Shown here piece by piece: positions 7,426-16,959 of a stretch of DNA of 64,000 nt. Positions within the stretch are counted from its first letter, which is position 1, and each line of letters starts with the position of its first letter. The stretch is from Deinococcus hopiensis KR-140 (lineage in GTDB: Bacteria; Deinococcota; Deinococci; Deinococcales; Deinococcaceae). The notes beneath the pieces were generated by a model. It saw only the letters and a list, made by a program, of their open reading frames with translations. It did not search any database and was not told the origin of the DNA. The stretch covers positions 248,001-312,000 of the forward strand of contig NZ_FWWU01000007.1 in assembly GCF_900176165.1 (NCBI RefSeq). Direction: 5' to 3'. Made by a program: the position numbers and the translations under genes.

Positions 7426-10400
7426 GCTGCGCTTCCTCCGGCAGACAGGGTGAAGTGGAACGTGCTGCCCTCACCAGGAACTGATTCCACCCACAATTGT
7501 CCCCCCGCCTGCTCCACGATCTTCTGGCAGATGGCGAGTCCGATTCCATTGCCTTCGTACGCTTCCCGGGTATGAAGGCGTTGGAAGACCTGGAAGATTC
7601 GAGAGGCGTACTCTGGCTCAATACCGAGACCATTGTCCACGACGGTAAAGTGCCAATACGCCCCTTCACGCCTGACGTGGACGTGCACAGCGGGTGGGAC
7701 ACCTTCGCGCCTGAATTTAATAGCGTTCCCAATGAGGTTTTGAAAGACCTGCGTTAACCGCCCCTCATCCACCTGCACGACCGGCATTTCACCCGCCGTG
7801 ACCACGGCGCCCGCCTCACGGATGGTGGTCTCCAGGTTGGCCGTGGCCCGTAAAAACGCATCTTTGGCGTCTGCCTGCGCCCGCTCGGCGGCTGGGCTGG
7901 ACAGGCGCGAGTAGGCCAGCAGGTCGTGAATAAGGCTGCGCATTCGCCCTGATCCTTGAGTAATGTACTGCAAGTACTTCTCTGCGCGGCCGTCGAGTTG
8001 TCCTGAATATCTCATTCCCAGCAGATCAGCGTAACTCGTGACTGTTCGGAGAGGTTCCTGAAGGTCGTGGCTCGCCACATACGCGAAACGTTCTAACTCG
8101 GCGTTGCTCCTTTCCAACTCGAGTGACCGCTGTTTGAGTGCAGCTGTACTGCGGGCCGCTTCCAATGCCACGCCCAGGCTCCTTGACACAGTCTCCAACA
8201 AGGCCCGGTCCGCGTCTGTCCAGCCCCGTTGCCCAAACAGCGCCACGCAGAACACACCTTGCACGTGCCCCCCAACGTTCACCGGGAGGCTCGCTACCGC
8301 TCCGATCTGTGCCCAGTCAATCTGGAAGTGGTCCTCGGTGTAGTCGTACACGTCTTGGTAGTACGCCTCACCCGTCTCGAATGGAATGCGCATGGACTGC
8401 GATTCGTAGGGCAGGCCCTTATCGACAATCTGTTGCATGGTCGGATTTCGCCGGTCTCCGACCTGAGAGCGCAACCGCCACAGGTTGCCTTCACGCTCGT
8501 AGTACGGCGCGAAGCCCTCGGGGAGTAGACCCAGCACTATCTCCTGCGCACGCCGAATAAGCGCCATTGGGTCGTCAAAGGTCCCAAGATCACGGGTAAG
8601 CTCTCCAAACGCTTCCAGTACTCGGGTACGGTTTTCGAGCGCTACGCGTTGCGCTTCCAGCCGCACGGTGATATCGGCGCGCTCGACCGACAGGTTCAGA
8701 CTGCGTCCAGCGGCGCGCACCACGGCCTGGTCCCGTTCGCTCCACTGCAGTGCGTTTTTGAGTCCCACAGCGAGTATGGCGTGCACTTCACCCTGCACGA
8801 GTAGAGGGTACAGCGCAACGGTGCCGTATTCGTCAGTGGCCGCCACCTGTTCAACCGTAGGGTCCCAACCATCCACGAAGACAGGTTCTTTCGTTATGGC
8901 TGCTCGCGAGAAGGCTGGCGCGTCCTCCGCAATCCCCCCCGTGATGCTCGCTATGACCTCCGGCGCTATATCTTCCGTCCAGGCCTGCGCCCGCCAGAGG
9001 TAACCGTCACGCTCGTAGTACGCGGCGCTACACCCGTTGAAGAAGCTGCGGAATACGCCGAGCGCGTGGCGAAACAGGGAGTGGACGTCGCTGGCCGTAC
9101 CAGCTGCTTCTGTAAAATCCACAAACGCTTCAAGCGAGCGGGTACGTGCGACAAGTTCTTCCGTTCTCGCCTGCACTTGCGTCTCCAGGTAGACGTTCAG
9201 GTCACGTACAGCCTGCTCGGTCGCTCTCCGTTCGGTCACATCGTCAATGACGACAACGCCAGCAATAACGGAACCATCCTCGGCTTTGATGGGCGCAGAG
9301 GTCACGTCGATCACTCGCCGCGCTCCGTCAGGGCGGACGTAGTACATCTGCTCGTTTTTCGTCGTCTCCCCGCTGGTCGCAACGCGTACGAGGGGCCACT
9401 CGTGCGGCTCAATCTGACGGCCGTCAAGGTGGTAGCCAGTCCACGCCCGGTACTCGTCGAGGTTCTGCGCGTAGATGACCTGATGACCAAAAATCTCCTC
9501 AATCTTGGCGTTGCCCATGACGATGCGGGCGCTGGGAACTTCCCCAATAACGACGCCGACCGGAAGAGACTCCAAAACTGCAGCGAGTCGGGCACGTTCT
9601 GTAGCGAGTGCCGCTTCACTCGCTTGCCGGGCGCGCAGTTCCTCGTGGGCACTCGTGAACTGGATAACCCGGTCGACCGCCTGCGCGCACTGCCCTGCGA
9701 GCGCCATCAAGAACTGCCGCTCCCCGTCGTCGAAGGTGCGTTCCGCTTCCTCAAACACCAGGGCGAGGAAACCAAATGTTCTTCCAGAGGTCTGAAGGGG
9801 CAAGACAGCCATGCTCGCCAGACCTTCCGGTCGAATTTCACGAAAGGCGCTGAAACGGGACTCCAGTTCCTGCGCTGTGCCGAACACCGCCTCGCCCGTT
9901 GAGCTCACGTAAGCACCTGGAATGTCCAGGGTGACAGGGAAGCGAGCCAGCCGAGCTTCGAGCTCAGCACTGTAGTTTTGGGCTCCGAGCAGCTGCACTG
10001 TCTGCCCATCGCGGCTGAGAACGCCCGCCGCACTGCTGGTGGCATTCGTGGCAGGAACGGCGCGGCGAAGAATAATCTCAATGACATCTTCAGTGGCGAG
10101 TGCCCTGCTCAGTTCCGTGGTGATCTGGTACAGCGCCTGTTGGCGCAACTCGGCCCGCTTCTTGTTGGTCACGTCTTGATACAGCACGCCTATGCCCTTG
10201 CGAAACGTAAAGATGCGGCCTTGTGCCCATACCCCCAGTGTGGGGTAATAGGTTTCAAAGGTTTCACCCGTACGGGTTTGCATGACGCGCCGAGTGACGA
10301 CATCGAGGTCACTGCCTGGAGCGATCGCAAACAAGTTTTGAAAACGACGGCCAAGCAGGTCAGCGCTGCCGAGTCCTCGCAGTTGAGCCGCCGCCTGATT

Positions 10401-10505
10401 GGCGAAGATGACCGACCAGTTTTCATCGAGGAGGACAAAGGGGTCAGGGAAGTCGTCGAAGTCTGTGTAAGCGAGGGGGAAAGGGGCAGGCGCGGATCCG
10501 GTCAT
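7422..10505 (-). CDS. Multi-PAS/GAF sensor histidine kinase
   Basis: A large soluble kinase. Order from the N-terminus: a PAS domain, a GAF domain, a second PAS domain with a PAC-type end (VVVIDDVTERRATEQ), two further GAF domains, then HisKA with the phospho-acceptor in YVASHDLQEPLR (about residue 813 from the start used here) and a HATPase_c domain with NAIKF (N box), VVDNGLGI (G1) and GNGIGLAI (G2). The HisKA type is the one found in bacteriophytochromes, but no bilin-binding cysteine context was seen. I chose the ATG at 10505; an in-frame TTG extends it to 10580. No transmembrane segments, so it senses a cytoplasmic cue or light/redox. Confidence 0.9.
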   Translation of the reverse strand: MTGSAPAPFPLAYTDFDDFPDPFVLLDENWSVIFANQAAAQLRGLGSADLLGRRFQNLFAIAPGSDLDVVTRRVMQTRTGETFETYYPTLGVWAQGRIFTFRKGIGVLYQDVTNKKRAELRQQALYQITTELSRALATEDVIEIILRRAVPATNATSSAAGVLSRDGQTVQLLGAQNYSAELEARLARFPVTLDIPGAYVSSTGEAVFGTAQELESRFSAFREIRPEGLASMAVLPLQTSGRTFGFLALVFEEAERTFDDGERQFLMALAGQCAQAVDRVIQFTSAHEELRARQASEAALATERARLAAVLESLPVGVVIGEVPSARIVMGNAKIEEIFGHQVIYAQNLDEYRAWTGYHLDGRQIEPHEWPLVRVATSGETTKNEQMYYVRPDGARRVIDVTSAPIKAEDGSVIAGVVVIDDVTERRATEQAVRDLNVYLETQVQARTEELVARTRSLEAFVDFTEAAGTASDVHSLFRHALGVFRSFFNGCSAAYYERDGYLWRAQAWTEDIAPEVIASITGGIAEDAPAFSRAAITKEPVFVDGWDPTVEQVAATDEYGTVALYPLLVQGEVHAILAVGLKNALQWSERDQAVVRAAGRSLNLSVERADITVRLEAQRVALENRTRVLEAFGELTRDLGTFDDPMALIRRAQEIVLGLLPEGFAPYYEREGNLWRLRSQVGDRRNPTMQQIVDKGLPYESQSMRIPFETGEAYYQDVYDYTEDHFQIDWAQIGAVASLPVNVGGHVQGVFCVALFGQRGWTDADRALLETVSRSLGVALEAARSTAALKQRSLELERSNAELERFAYVASHDLQEPLRTVTSYADLLGMRYSGQLDGRAEKYLQYITQGSGRMRSLIHDLLAYSRLSSPAAERAQADAKDAFLRATANLETTIREAGAVVTAGEMPVVQVDEGRLTQVFQNLIGNAIKFRREGVPPAVHVHVRREGAYWHFTVVDNGLGIEPEYASRIFQVFQRLHTREAYEGNGIGLAICQKIVEQAGGQLWVESVPGEGSTFHFTLSAGGSAA

Positions 10506-10580
10506 CGTGTTGACGCAGCGTATAGCGCTGGGTGAGCAGATTGGACTGTCCCCCATTGTGTTGGCGTTGAGACAAGGCAA

Positions 10581-11053
10581 TGGGGGAGACAGGCCCGCTT
10601 TCCCTGCACCTCCTGGCTGACCGGGACACCTTTGTCCCCTTCAAAATCTTTGGCACATCCTTCCACTCGCCAACATGATCTCGATCATTCTTCAGGGTGG
10701 GCACAGAGGAGTCGATACGGGAATTCTCCCCGCTCTGAAGAGCGGGGCATCCACAAGCGCAAGCGACTGAGCGCCTGAGAGACCCAGCAGCCCATTGCGG
10801 GTAAACGCCCCAGAGACGCAAGGTGCTGCGCTCCCCGTGCCTTTCGTACGTGTCGGTCGTGACAACGCTCCGGGGACCGTGATACGCCACGGCGCCCGCT
10901 TTGCCCCTCAAACTGAGGTCGTCATGGAGGTTGACGTTCACGAAGAATGCGTCCGCACGCATGATCTTGCGCATCCCCAACCTTCAGGGTACCGGGATGC
11001 GGACCACACGGCCGTGCCAAAGGAAGGGGACGTCGACTGCTCTGCAGCACGGA
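10581..11053. other. Intergenic region with an IS200/IS605-type hairpin
   Basis: No gene recognised. At 10728-10747 a tight stem pairs CCCCGCTCT with AGAGCGGGG over a very short loop, flanked by GAATTCT and ATCC. Short perfect GC hairpins like this are typical of the ends of IS200/IS605 and TnpB-only elements, which are common in Deinococcus, and the adjacent minus-strand frame may be a degraded tail. A transcription terminator is the alternative. Confidence 0.3.
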
Positions 11054-11263
11054 TCAGGCGGCTGCGTTGACTTCAACGGGCAGCGGGGAACTGCTTGGTG
11101 AGACGGACGTACGGTATAGGCCCTTGAGATGCAGAGCGTCTATGGCTGGACGGCCGAGTTCGCGGGCGATCAAGCTCAGGAGAACTTCATGGGCGGCGGT
11201 GGAGTGATTGACCTGGACACGGTTCAGGGTGCCAGGTACCCACCGGAGCGTCAGGTTGAGCAC
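11054..11263 (-). CDS. Small hypothetical protein
   Basis: Not recognised. The 69-residue frame starts with GTG, preceded by GGAGG five bases away, the main reason for calling it. It is neutral, with a mildly hydrophobic middle (EVLLSLIARELGRPAIDALHLKGLY) and a Ser/Pro-rich end. No neighbour gives a functional hint. Confidence 0.35.
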   Translation of the reverse strand: MLNLTLRWVPGTLNRVQVNHSTAAHEVLLSLIARELGRPAIDALHLKGLYRTSVSPSSSPLPVEVNAAA

Positions 11264-11649
11264 TTCGACCTCCAGGGGCTAGAGAGTTGAAAGAAGGGTA
11301 GGAGCGGAAGGGCTGGCGTCCTGTTTTCAGGCCAGAGTCTGACTCCACTCTTCACATCTATGCCCTGTGGTCGGGTATATGGCTCAAGCTTGAACAGCGC
11401 CGGGCTGACCGTACGAATAAATCAGCACGGCCATCAGTCAGGCGCGGCCTCGGTTCTCGCTCAGGCCGCGGTGGCCTTACTCTCGCAGGTCTCGGAAGCC
11501 AAGCGGAAGGCGTTGTTGCCCTTCACGCTCAGGGACGTGCGGTGGTCCCCACAGCGCCGGGCTTCCAAGGCGGGATGTATGGAAGAACGGCGTTTCAGGT
11601 GGTGGGGGAGTGACTGCCGCATCCAGAGGATGTTCAGTGACGCACACTG
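11264..11649. other. No feature seen
   Basis: Open frames occur on both strands but none has a recognisable product or a good start. Nothing repetitive was noticed. Confidence 0.3.
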
Positions 11650-12050
11650 ACAGACGACGGGTTGAGTCGAGCCGTTGTAGGCGCCGCCTGCGGCGCATGA
11701 GGTCTTCCGGCTCCTAGCGGACCTGATAACCCCATCAACCTGCCTTTGGTTGCCACGATCATCCGGTCGCGCCTGCCTTGCAGGGCCTGGGCAGCCAATG
11801 CCTCGCTGTGCCCATTGCCGTACACATCGGCGGTGTCGATAAAGTTCACACCCAGTTCGGGCGCCCGTTCCACCACGTGGAGCGACGCCGGTCCCCCAGG
11901 CATTGCCAGTGCTGGCCCGGGCACCATAACCGGTCTCCAACACCTGCATGCCCGTCCTGCCAGGCTCACGCTGGTGCGTCTGGCAAACCTCCTGGTCTTG
12001 AAGCTGATCTCACTGAGCAAGTTGACTACGTTGCGCGGCTTCGTGGTGGA
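11650..12050 (-). pseudogene. Aldo/keto reductase, broken fragment
   Basis: Minus-strand frames contain the aldo/keto reductase N-terminal signature: KTRRFARRTSVSL followed, after a frame change, by ELGVNFIDTADVYGNGHSE, ALQGRRDRMIVATKG. The first is the entry strand, the second carries the catalytic Asp/Tyr region (FIDTADVYG). The rest of the barrel (about 200 residues) is absent and at least one frameshift separates the pieces. Confidence 0.6.
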
Positions 12051-12219
12051 GGCCGAACATGACACCTAAGGTGCAGCGAAACGCCGCGCCAGGCCTCCAC
12101 TCGAATTATTAAGTTTTTATAAAGCCTGTTGAGCCGCTGGCCTGCATCCAGGCAAGCAAGGCGCGCATACAGGTAAATGAAAGGACCACTCACGCCTCGC
12201 CTTCCACCGGAGGATCACC

Positions 12220-12957
12220 ATGGTTGTTCCACCGACATTCCTCGCACTCTTCTGGACCGCTGGACTCCTGACCGCAGCCTCTGCCGAAACCAGCCCAATT
12301 CAAACCTATCCATTTCAAAGGATGGTCAGTGCGAACAGCGTTGCCACTGGAGTTCTAAGCGTCAGGAGTGGGTCCACTCTGCAGTCGGAATCCATACTGA
12401 CCCTCAGCGGCCTCGTCCCCAACCGTGCGTACGTTGCCCACTACCACGCCCTCGGTCCAGCGGGCAGCGACTCCTGCATTTCCGAGGGGCCCATTGCTCT
12501 CGGTTTCCCCGCCTTCACCGCTGACGCACAGGGAAACGCCCGGGTCACACTACGCGCCGGTCCAACAGGCATTCAGGGCAATGCAGGAGCCTACGTCAAC
12601 GTCCACCTGGCTTCTGACCTGAGTGACGTCCCCCTCTGCGCCGCGGTGGCGAAGGGTATCACCACGCCCACCACTTCAAAACCCGTCATCGGCCCAGCGA
12701 CACAGCGAACCGTGACGATCGGTGACAACACGTTTGAACCCCGGAATTTAACGGTTCCTGTCGGAACGACTGTGAGCTGGAGTCACACTGGCCAGGTCAC
12801 ACATAACATTTTTTCACTTCAGGTTGCGGAGCTCCAATCCCAAGACCTCCGGCCAGGCGACACGTTCAGCTACACCTTCAAGACCCCCGGCACCTACACC
12901 TACTACTGCTCGTACCACGATGGAATGAGCGCGATGATAACGGTGACCAACCGCTAA
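12220..12957 (+). CDS. Secreted CHRD-like/cupredoxin fusion protein
   Basis: The 245-residue exported protein has a signal peptide (residues 1-22, cut near ASAET). The N-terminal half (about 25-145) is CHRD-like, with the motifs AHYHALGPA and GAYVNVHLASD and two cysteines (86, 140) that may pair. The C-terminal half (about 162-245) is a plastocyanin-type cupredoxin with a complete type 1 copper set: H195, C230, H233 and M236. It likely binds copper outside the membrane and may carry electrons. The start follows GGAGG. The next gene encodes a stand-alone CHRD-like lipoprotein and probably shares the transcript. Confidence 0.82.
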   Translation: MVVPPTFLALFWTAGLLTAASAETSPIQTYPFQRMVSANSVATGVLSVRSGSTLQSESILTLSGLVPNRAYVAHYHALGPAGSDSCISEGPIALGFPAFTADAQGNARVTLRAGPTGIQGNAGAYVNVHLASDLSDVPLCAAVAKGITTPTTSKPVIGPATQRTVTIGDNTFEPRNLTVPVGTTVSWSHTGQVTHNIFSLQVAELQSQDLRPGDTFSYTFKTPGTYTYYCSYHDGMSAMITVTNR

Positions 12958-12991
12958 GGCGGTGTCCACGCTTCACCCTGAGGAGGAACGT

Positions 12992-13438
12992 ATGATCGTA
13001 CAAAAGAGTGTTCTGGGACTGTTCACGGCCACCCTGCTGGGCTCCTGCAGCATGATGATGGGTCAGGGCACCACCTACAATTTCAAGCACAACCCCAACG
13101 CTGCCGATCCAGCGGCCATGGGCCGTGCCGTGGCCACCATGGACGGGAGTATGGTCAGCACCACACTCAGCCTCTCAGGCCTCACGCCTGGAAAAGCGTA
13201 TATCGCCCACTACCACGCCTTTGGTCCAGCATCGAGCACGGATCCCTGCGCCTCGAGCGGACCGGTGACGCTCGGATTCCCCAATTTCTCGGCAGATGCC
13301 AATGGCAACGCCAGCGTGACCGTCAAAGGCGATATGACCAAGATCATGGGCGATATGGGCGCCTACATCAACGTCCACTACGCCAGCGATCCCAGTGTGG
13401 TGCCCATTTGTGCCCCGGTGAAGATGACCAAGGGCTGA
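12992..13438 (+). CDS. CHRD-like lipoprotein
   Basis: Starting at the ATG at 12992 (preceded by GAGGAGG) the product is 148 residues. It begins with a lipoprotein signal whose lipobox is LLGSC, then a methionine-rich spacer, then a CHRD-like domain with AHYHAFGPA and GAYINVHYASD. It is clearly paralogous to the first half of the upstream cupredoxin fusion, so one domain has been duplicated or split. Expected location is the membrane surface. Function unknown. A strong hairpin follows the stop. Confidence 0.75.
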   Translation: MIVQKSVLGLFTATLLGSCSMMMGQGTTYNFKHNPNAADPAAMGRAVATMDGSMVSTTLSLSGLTPGKAYIAHYHAFGPASSTDPCASSGPVTLGFPNFSADANGNASVTVKGDMTKIMGDMGAYINVHYASDPSVVPICAPVKMTKG

Positions 13439-13445
13439 GCCCACC

Positions 13446-13490
13446 GCGAAAGGGTGGAGCGCCCCTGTCAGGGGCGTTCCACCCTTTCGC
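13446..13490. terminator. Bidirectional hairpin between convergent genes
   Basis: GCGAAAGGGTGGA (13446-13458) pairs with its complement at 13478-13490, and an inner GCCCC/GGGGC stem continues it. It separates the CHRD lipoprotein gene from the convergent anti-sigma gene. There is no long T run. Confidence 0.7.
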
Positions 13491-13625
13491 TTGAAGGTTG
13501 TGAACGCACGCGAGGGAAACTCGCGCCGCGACAAACCCCTACTCACACGCAGCGGTATGGCAGGGGCACTGCATTCCAACTTCACCATCGGGAGAGGCAC
13601 AGTCGCCTGGACCTCGCCTCAACAT

Positions 13626-14321
13626 TTAAACCCCTGGGACCTTCACACGTCCCAGTGGCCGTGTTGGAGCGGAACTTCCTCCGTGCGGTTCCAGACTGAT
13701 GCCGACCAATGCGTACCCGCGCCAGTCGACCTGCAGCACGGTCCCTTCGGTGAGACCCAGGCTGACGGGGACATTCGCCCGTGGGCCATCTGCAAGGCGG
13801 CCCCACGCCTGATATGCCTGTCCCTGGGGAGGGGGCTGCGTGAGGACCACGAGGGCGCGTCCTTCCGGGTGGACGAGCAAGGCACCGAAGACCTGCCCGT
13901 CCTGCGATCTGAGGGAAAGCCGCGTTGCCCCTTGTGCTTCCCACCGCTGAACCTGTACCTGCCGTGACACCGCCGGGAGAACGCGTGGCGTCACCGTGCC
14001 CACAAGCAGCGTCACCGCCACCGCCGCGGCCCACCACCTGCCTTTAAGCCGTGAATCCTTCGATTTGGGCACCAGCGGTGGAAGTTCGAGGTGGGCTGGG
14101 CCCGTCTGACGCCGCGCCTGGATGCGGCTCCAAGTTCCGCTCGGCGGCGCCAGGTAGGGCAGGTCATCCGCCAGAGAGTACATGGCGTCCCGGAGCCGGG
14201 CCACCTCCATTCGGCATGAGGCGCACCCGAGAAGGTGAAGTTCGACTTCCTCGAGCGCCTGCGCCCCAAGGTCTTCCAGCACGTACCCAGGCAACAGGCT
14301 GTACGGGTGAGGGGCGGTCAT
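13626..14321 (-). CDS. RskA-type anti-sigma factor
   Basis: The 231-residue membrane protein begins with a zinc anti-sigma domain (H29, C33, C36 in ELHLLGCASCRME), has one transmembrane segment near residues 95-112 (WWAAAVAVTLLVGTV) and ends with an RskA extracytoplasmic domain containing ALVVLTQPPP and AYQAWG. It would hold the adjacent sigma factor inactive until an envelope signal triggers its cleavage. It overlaps the sigma gene by four bases, the usual arrangement of cognate pairs. Confidence 0.88.
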   Translation of the reverse strand: MTAPHPYSLLPGYVLEDLGAQALEEVELHLLGCASCRMEVARLRDAMYSLADDLPYLAPPSGTWSRIQARRQTGPAHLELPPLVPKSKDSRLKGRWWAAAVAVTLLVGTVTPRVLPAVSRQVQVQRWEAQGATRLSLRSQDGQVFGALLVHPEGRALVVLTQPPPQGQAYQAWGRLADGPRANVPVSLGLTEGTVLQVDWRGYALVGISLEPHGGSSAPTRPLGRVKVPGV

Positions 14322-14872
14322 GGAAGGGTCCTTTCGCGAAGTTTGAGGAGCGCCCGTCGCAAGCGGCTCTTCACCGTGCCCAGGGGAAGACCGGTTCGGG
14401 CGGTCAGCTCAGCATGGGTATATCCACCGAAGAACATGTCTTCCAGCAGCTTCCGGTCCGTGTCCGGAAGCGAACGCAGCGCGTCCTCCACCAGGGCCTG
14501 GTCCAATGGATCCCGGGAAGAGGGGCGGGCCAGCAGGTCGAAGGCGGCGTCGTCAAAAGCTCCGGGTTGACCCTGGGGTCTGGAGCGGCGTGTACGGAGC
14601 CGCTCCAGGCACAGATGATGGGCGATGGTCAACACGAAGGTTTGGACCGTGCCGCGCATGGGGTCGTACTTGCTGGCCTGCGCTTCCAGGCGCAAGAAGG
14701 TGTCTTGAAGGACCTCCTCGGCATCTTCAGTCGAAGTGAGCATCCGTACGCACACGCGGAAGGTCACGCCGGAAAACTGGTCGTACAACGCCTTCAGGGC
14801 ACCGTCATGGCCCAGTTGAAGTTGAACGATGAGGTGGTGCGTCTCCTCGGTGGGGACCGGTGGGCCGGACAT
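14318..14872 (-). CDS. ECF sigma factor (SigK-like)
   Basis: From the ATG at 14872 the product is 184 residues. Region 2 is visible in ALYDQFSGVTFRVCVRMLTS and DAEEVLQDTFLRL, region 4 in YTHAELTARTGLPLGTVKSR. The length and order are standard for group 4 sigma-70 factors. An in-frame extension to 14998 exists but lacks family similarity. It is encoded just ahead of its predicted inhibitor. The convergent CHRD/cupredoxin genes are plausible but unproven targets. Confidence 0.9.
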   Translation of the reverse strand: MSGPPVPTEETHHLIVQLQLGHDGALKALYDQFSGVTFRVCVRMLTSTEDAEEVLQDTFLRLEAQASKYDPMRGTVQTFVLTIAHHLCLERLRTRRSRPQGQPGAFDDAAFDLLARPSSRDPLDQALVEDALRSLPDTDRKLLEDMFFGGYTHAELTARTGLPLGTVKSRLRRALLKLRERTLP

Positions 14873-15054
14873 ACGCGCAGTGTGCCATGCCTCTGTCTCT
14901 CTCAGCCGGTGGCCACCAAAGGTGGGGACCAGGCGAGGTGGGGCAGGCATACCTCCCGTATGCGCGGCGGCCTGCATTTGGATGCCATACAGGTGCACGC
15001 CGCGCCAGTCCGAAGGAAACTCCTGGCAAGGGCCTCTGTAGACTGGCCGAATCT

Positions 15055-15660
15055 ATGGAATACCTCAGAGAAGCTCTGGACCAAGTGGATTCCGAATTGG
15101 GCTCTCCCTTCCTACCAGAAGTGGGCGCAACGCTTCAGCAGACGAATTTTGACAACGTTTCCAATTTTTTCCGCTCGGGCCCAAAGCGCAAAGTCATTCA
15201 GCTGAATCAGGACTCTGGGGATTACGACCACGACCCTGACTTGACCCAGGATCAGGAAATCGCCATGCAGCTCGAGAATGAAGCGTACTTTGAGACCGCC
15301 CTGGCTCAACTGCAGTCCCGGTATGGTGCACCTCTGGGCCATACCCCGGTCCACTGGGAGTCGGTCGTGACCACCGACGACGATGAAGAACAGAGAGAAG
15401 CCCGGGAAGATGAAGTCATTGATGGCATTCCCTGGACACCAGAGTACGACCAGGGGGCCGTCGTATGGGTAGACGGCGGTCAGATGCGGTATTGGGTGAT
15501 CGGCGACCGGTATCTGTTCCTGCAAGAGGGGAGAGTCTGGGGCGACGGCACGTTTCTCTTCTTCGTCTCGGTTGCCATCTCTCCTGTCGTGGGTGAACCT
15601 TGCTTGGAGGGGTTCTGGCCGGAATCAAGCGCGTGTCCTGGTGCGCTTCCTCTCTCTTCT
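15055..15660 (+). CDS. Hypothetical protein, C-terminus at an IS junction
   Basis: Not recognised. The product is acidic (EREAREDEVIDG, DHDPDLTQDQE), about 200 residues, with a C-terminal beta-rich part (VVWVDGGQMRYWVIGDRYLFLQ). The ATG at 15055 is the natural start. The frame runs into the IS4 element that starts at 15659, so the last residues are set by the insertion. Without the IS the frame would meet a stop within two codons, in the TIR-like sequence that follows, so the native end was probably lost earlier. Confidence 0.5.
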
Positions 15661-16846
15661 GACATCTTGCACTTTTAGAAAAGGTCGTCTGGAACGGGCT
15701 TTTGGCCCCATAGTGGGGTGTGAACCCAAAGAACCGCGTTCCAGACGTCTGTATTCTGACATCCTGCGCTGCTTTGCCCGCAAGCAGCACCGGGAATCGT
15801 TTGAAGTCTTCCTGGACCTGTTGTTGGATGGTTCCGGCAGACCTCTGCCGGAACGCGCCACCGTCAAATCCCCCTCGGCCCTCAGCCGTTTTCTCAACCA
15901 TGCGAATTGGAACACCCGTCAGCTGTGCCGAGTCATGCGTCAGCACGCTCTAGAGACGTTGCAGGACCTATGGCGACAGCAACCCCATCAGCGCCCCCGG
16001 CTGGAACTGCTGGTGGATCTCACCAGTCTGGAAAAGACCGGCAAGTTCGTTGAACTTGCCGATTGGGTCCACACCTACCACAGCGTCCACGGCGTTCACT
16101 TGGTGGTGTTGTACCTGTGCTGTGGGGAGCTTCGTCTCCCCTGGGCTTTTCAAGTCTGGCGGGGGAAGGGATCCCCTTCCCCCGCACAACTCGCCCTGAA
16201 GTTGCTCCGAACAGTCCCTGCCACGTTGCTGAAGGGGAAACGTCGGCCTCGTCTGCACGCAGACGGGGGCTTTGAGAGTGCCGAATTCATCCAAGGCGTG
16301 CTGACTCGGGGGTTGGACATCGTCGTGGGCGTGCGTTGTACCCGCAAGCTCGAAGATAGCCGCCAGCTCCGCGACCTGATGGTACGGGGGAGCCTGGTCA
16401 AGCCCACAGGGCTTGACCAGGCGATGTGTGTCTCCTGGGTCTGGCTGTACCGAAACAAGGAGCCGGAGCAACGCTTTGTCATGTCGAATCTCGACTTGGG
16501 CGGCAAGTACCTGGCACGGGTGGGGAAACGCCGGTGGCGGATCGAAGCCTTTTTCAAGACGGTCAAGGGACGTTTTGGGCTTGAACGCTTCGCCCAGCAC
16601 AGCAAGCAGGGCGTGCTGCGCTGGTGGTGCTTATCAGGCATGGCTTTTCTCTTGTGCCATGTTCAGAACCTCGACCTGCCTGTGAGTGTGCCGCACTCGT
16701 GGCCGGACTGGGGCGACCTGGCGAGTACCGTACGGTTCTCGTTCGTCTCCGAAGTGCGTCGTAGAGCCCTCCAACTCGAACTTGATGCTATTGATGCCTT
16801 CCAGCACGCACTTCTGACGTCCTCCACCTAAACTGCAAGATGTCAG
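15659..16846 (+). mobile_element. IS4-family insertion sequence, complete
   Basis: Terminal inverted repeats begin CTGACATCTTGCA at 15659 and end with its exact complement at 16846. A 4-bp target duplication TCTT flanks it (15655-15658 and 16847-16850). The element is 1188 bp with one transposase gene. It is inserted at the edge of a MITE-like sequence. Confidence 0.85.
15713..16831 (+). CDS. IS4-family DDE transposase
   Basis: About 370 residues from the GTG at 15713 (no upstream ATG lies inside the element). The catalytic core is present: first Asp in LVDLTSLEKTGKF, second in LHADGGFES, and the Y/R-E-K-type end RRWRIEAFFKTVKGRFG with the catalytic Glu. No frameshift, so likely active. A related but broken transposase lies at 55050-57618. 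Confidence 0.88.
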   Translation: MGCEPKEPRSRRLYSDILRCFARKQHRESFEVFLDLLLDGSGRPLPERATVKSPSALSRFLNHANWNTRQLCRVMRQHALETLQDLWRQQPHQRPRLELLVDLTSLEKTGKFVELADWVHTYHSVHGVHLVVLYLCCGELRLPWAFQVWRGKGSPSPAQLALKLLRTVPATLLKGKRRPRLHADGGFESAEFIQGVLTRGLDIVVGVRCTRKLEDSRQLRDLMVRGSLVKPTGLDQAMCVSWVWLYRNKEPEQRFVMSNLDLGGKYLARVGKRRWRIEAFFKTVKGRFGLERFAQHSKQGVLRWWCLSGMAFLLCHVQNLDLPVSVPHSWPDWGDLASTVRFSFVSEVRRRALQLELDAIDAFQHALLTSST

Positions 16847-16848
16847 TC

Positions 16849-16956
16849 TTGATACCGGCCTTGATGTGAGGCGCGGTATCGAGGAGATGTTCCATCTGGG
16901 CAATGCTTCTCAGAGGGATGAGCACACCCGGCGTCCCGAACTTGAGCCGGGATCAA
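16849..16956. mobile_element. MITE-like remnant with IS630-type ends
   Basis: The ends TTGATACCGGC (16849) and the complement of TTGATCCCGGC (ending 16956) match the terminal repeats of the IS630 at 20985-22049 (TTGATACCGGCTT). The 108-bp body is non-coding. The IS4 is inserted at its left edge and an IS5 starts four bases past its right edge, so three mobile pieces are stacked. Confidence 0.4.
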
Positions 16957-16959
16957 TAA

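Noticed and set aside
7422..10505. Calling the sensor kinase a bacteriophytochrome
   Set aside because: The HisKA type fits, but the PHY domain and chromophore-binding cysteine or histidine context were not seen.
14051..15205. 384-residue plus frame over the sigma/anti-sigma genes
   Set aside because: Antisense shadow; the minus-strand genes have complete family signatures.
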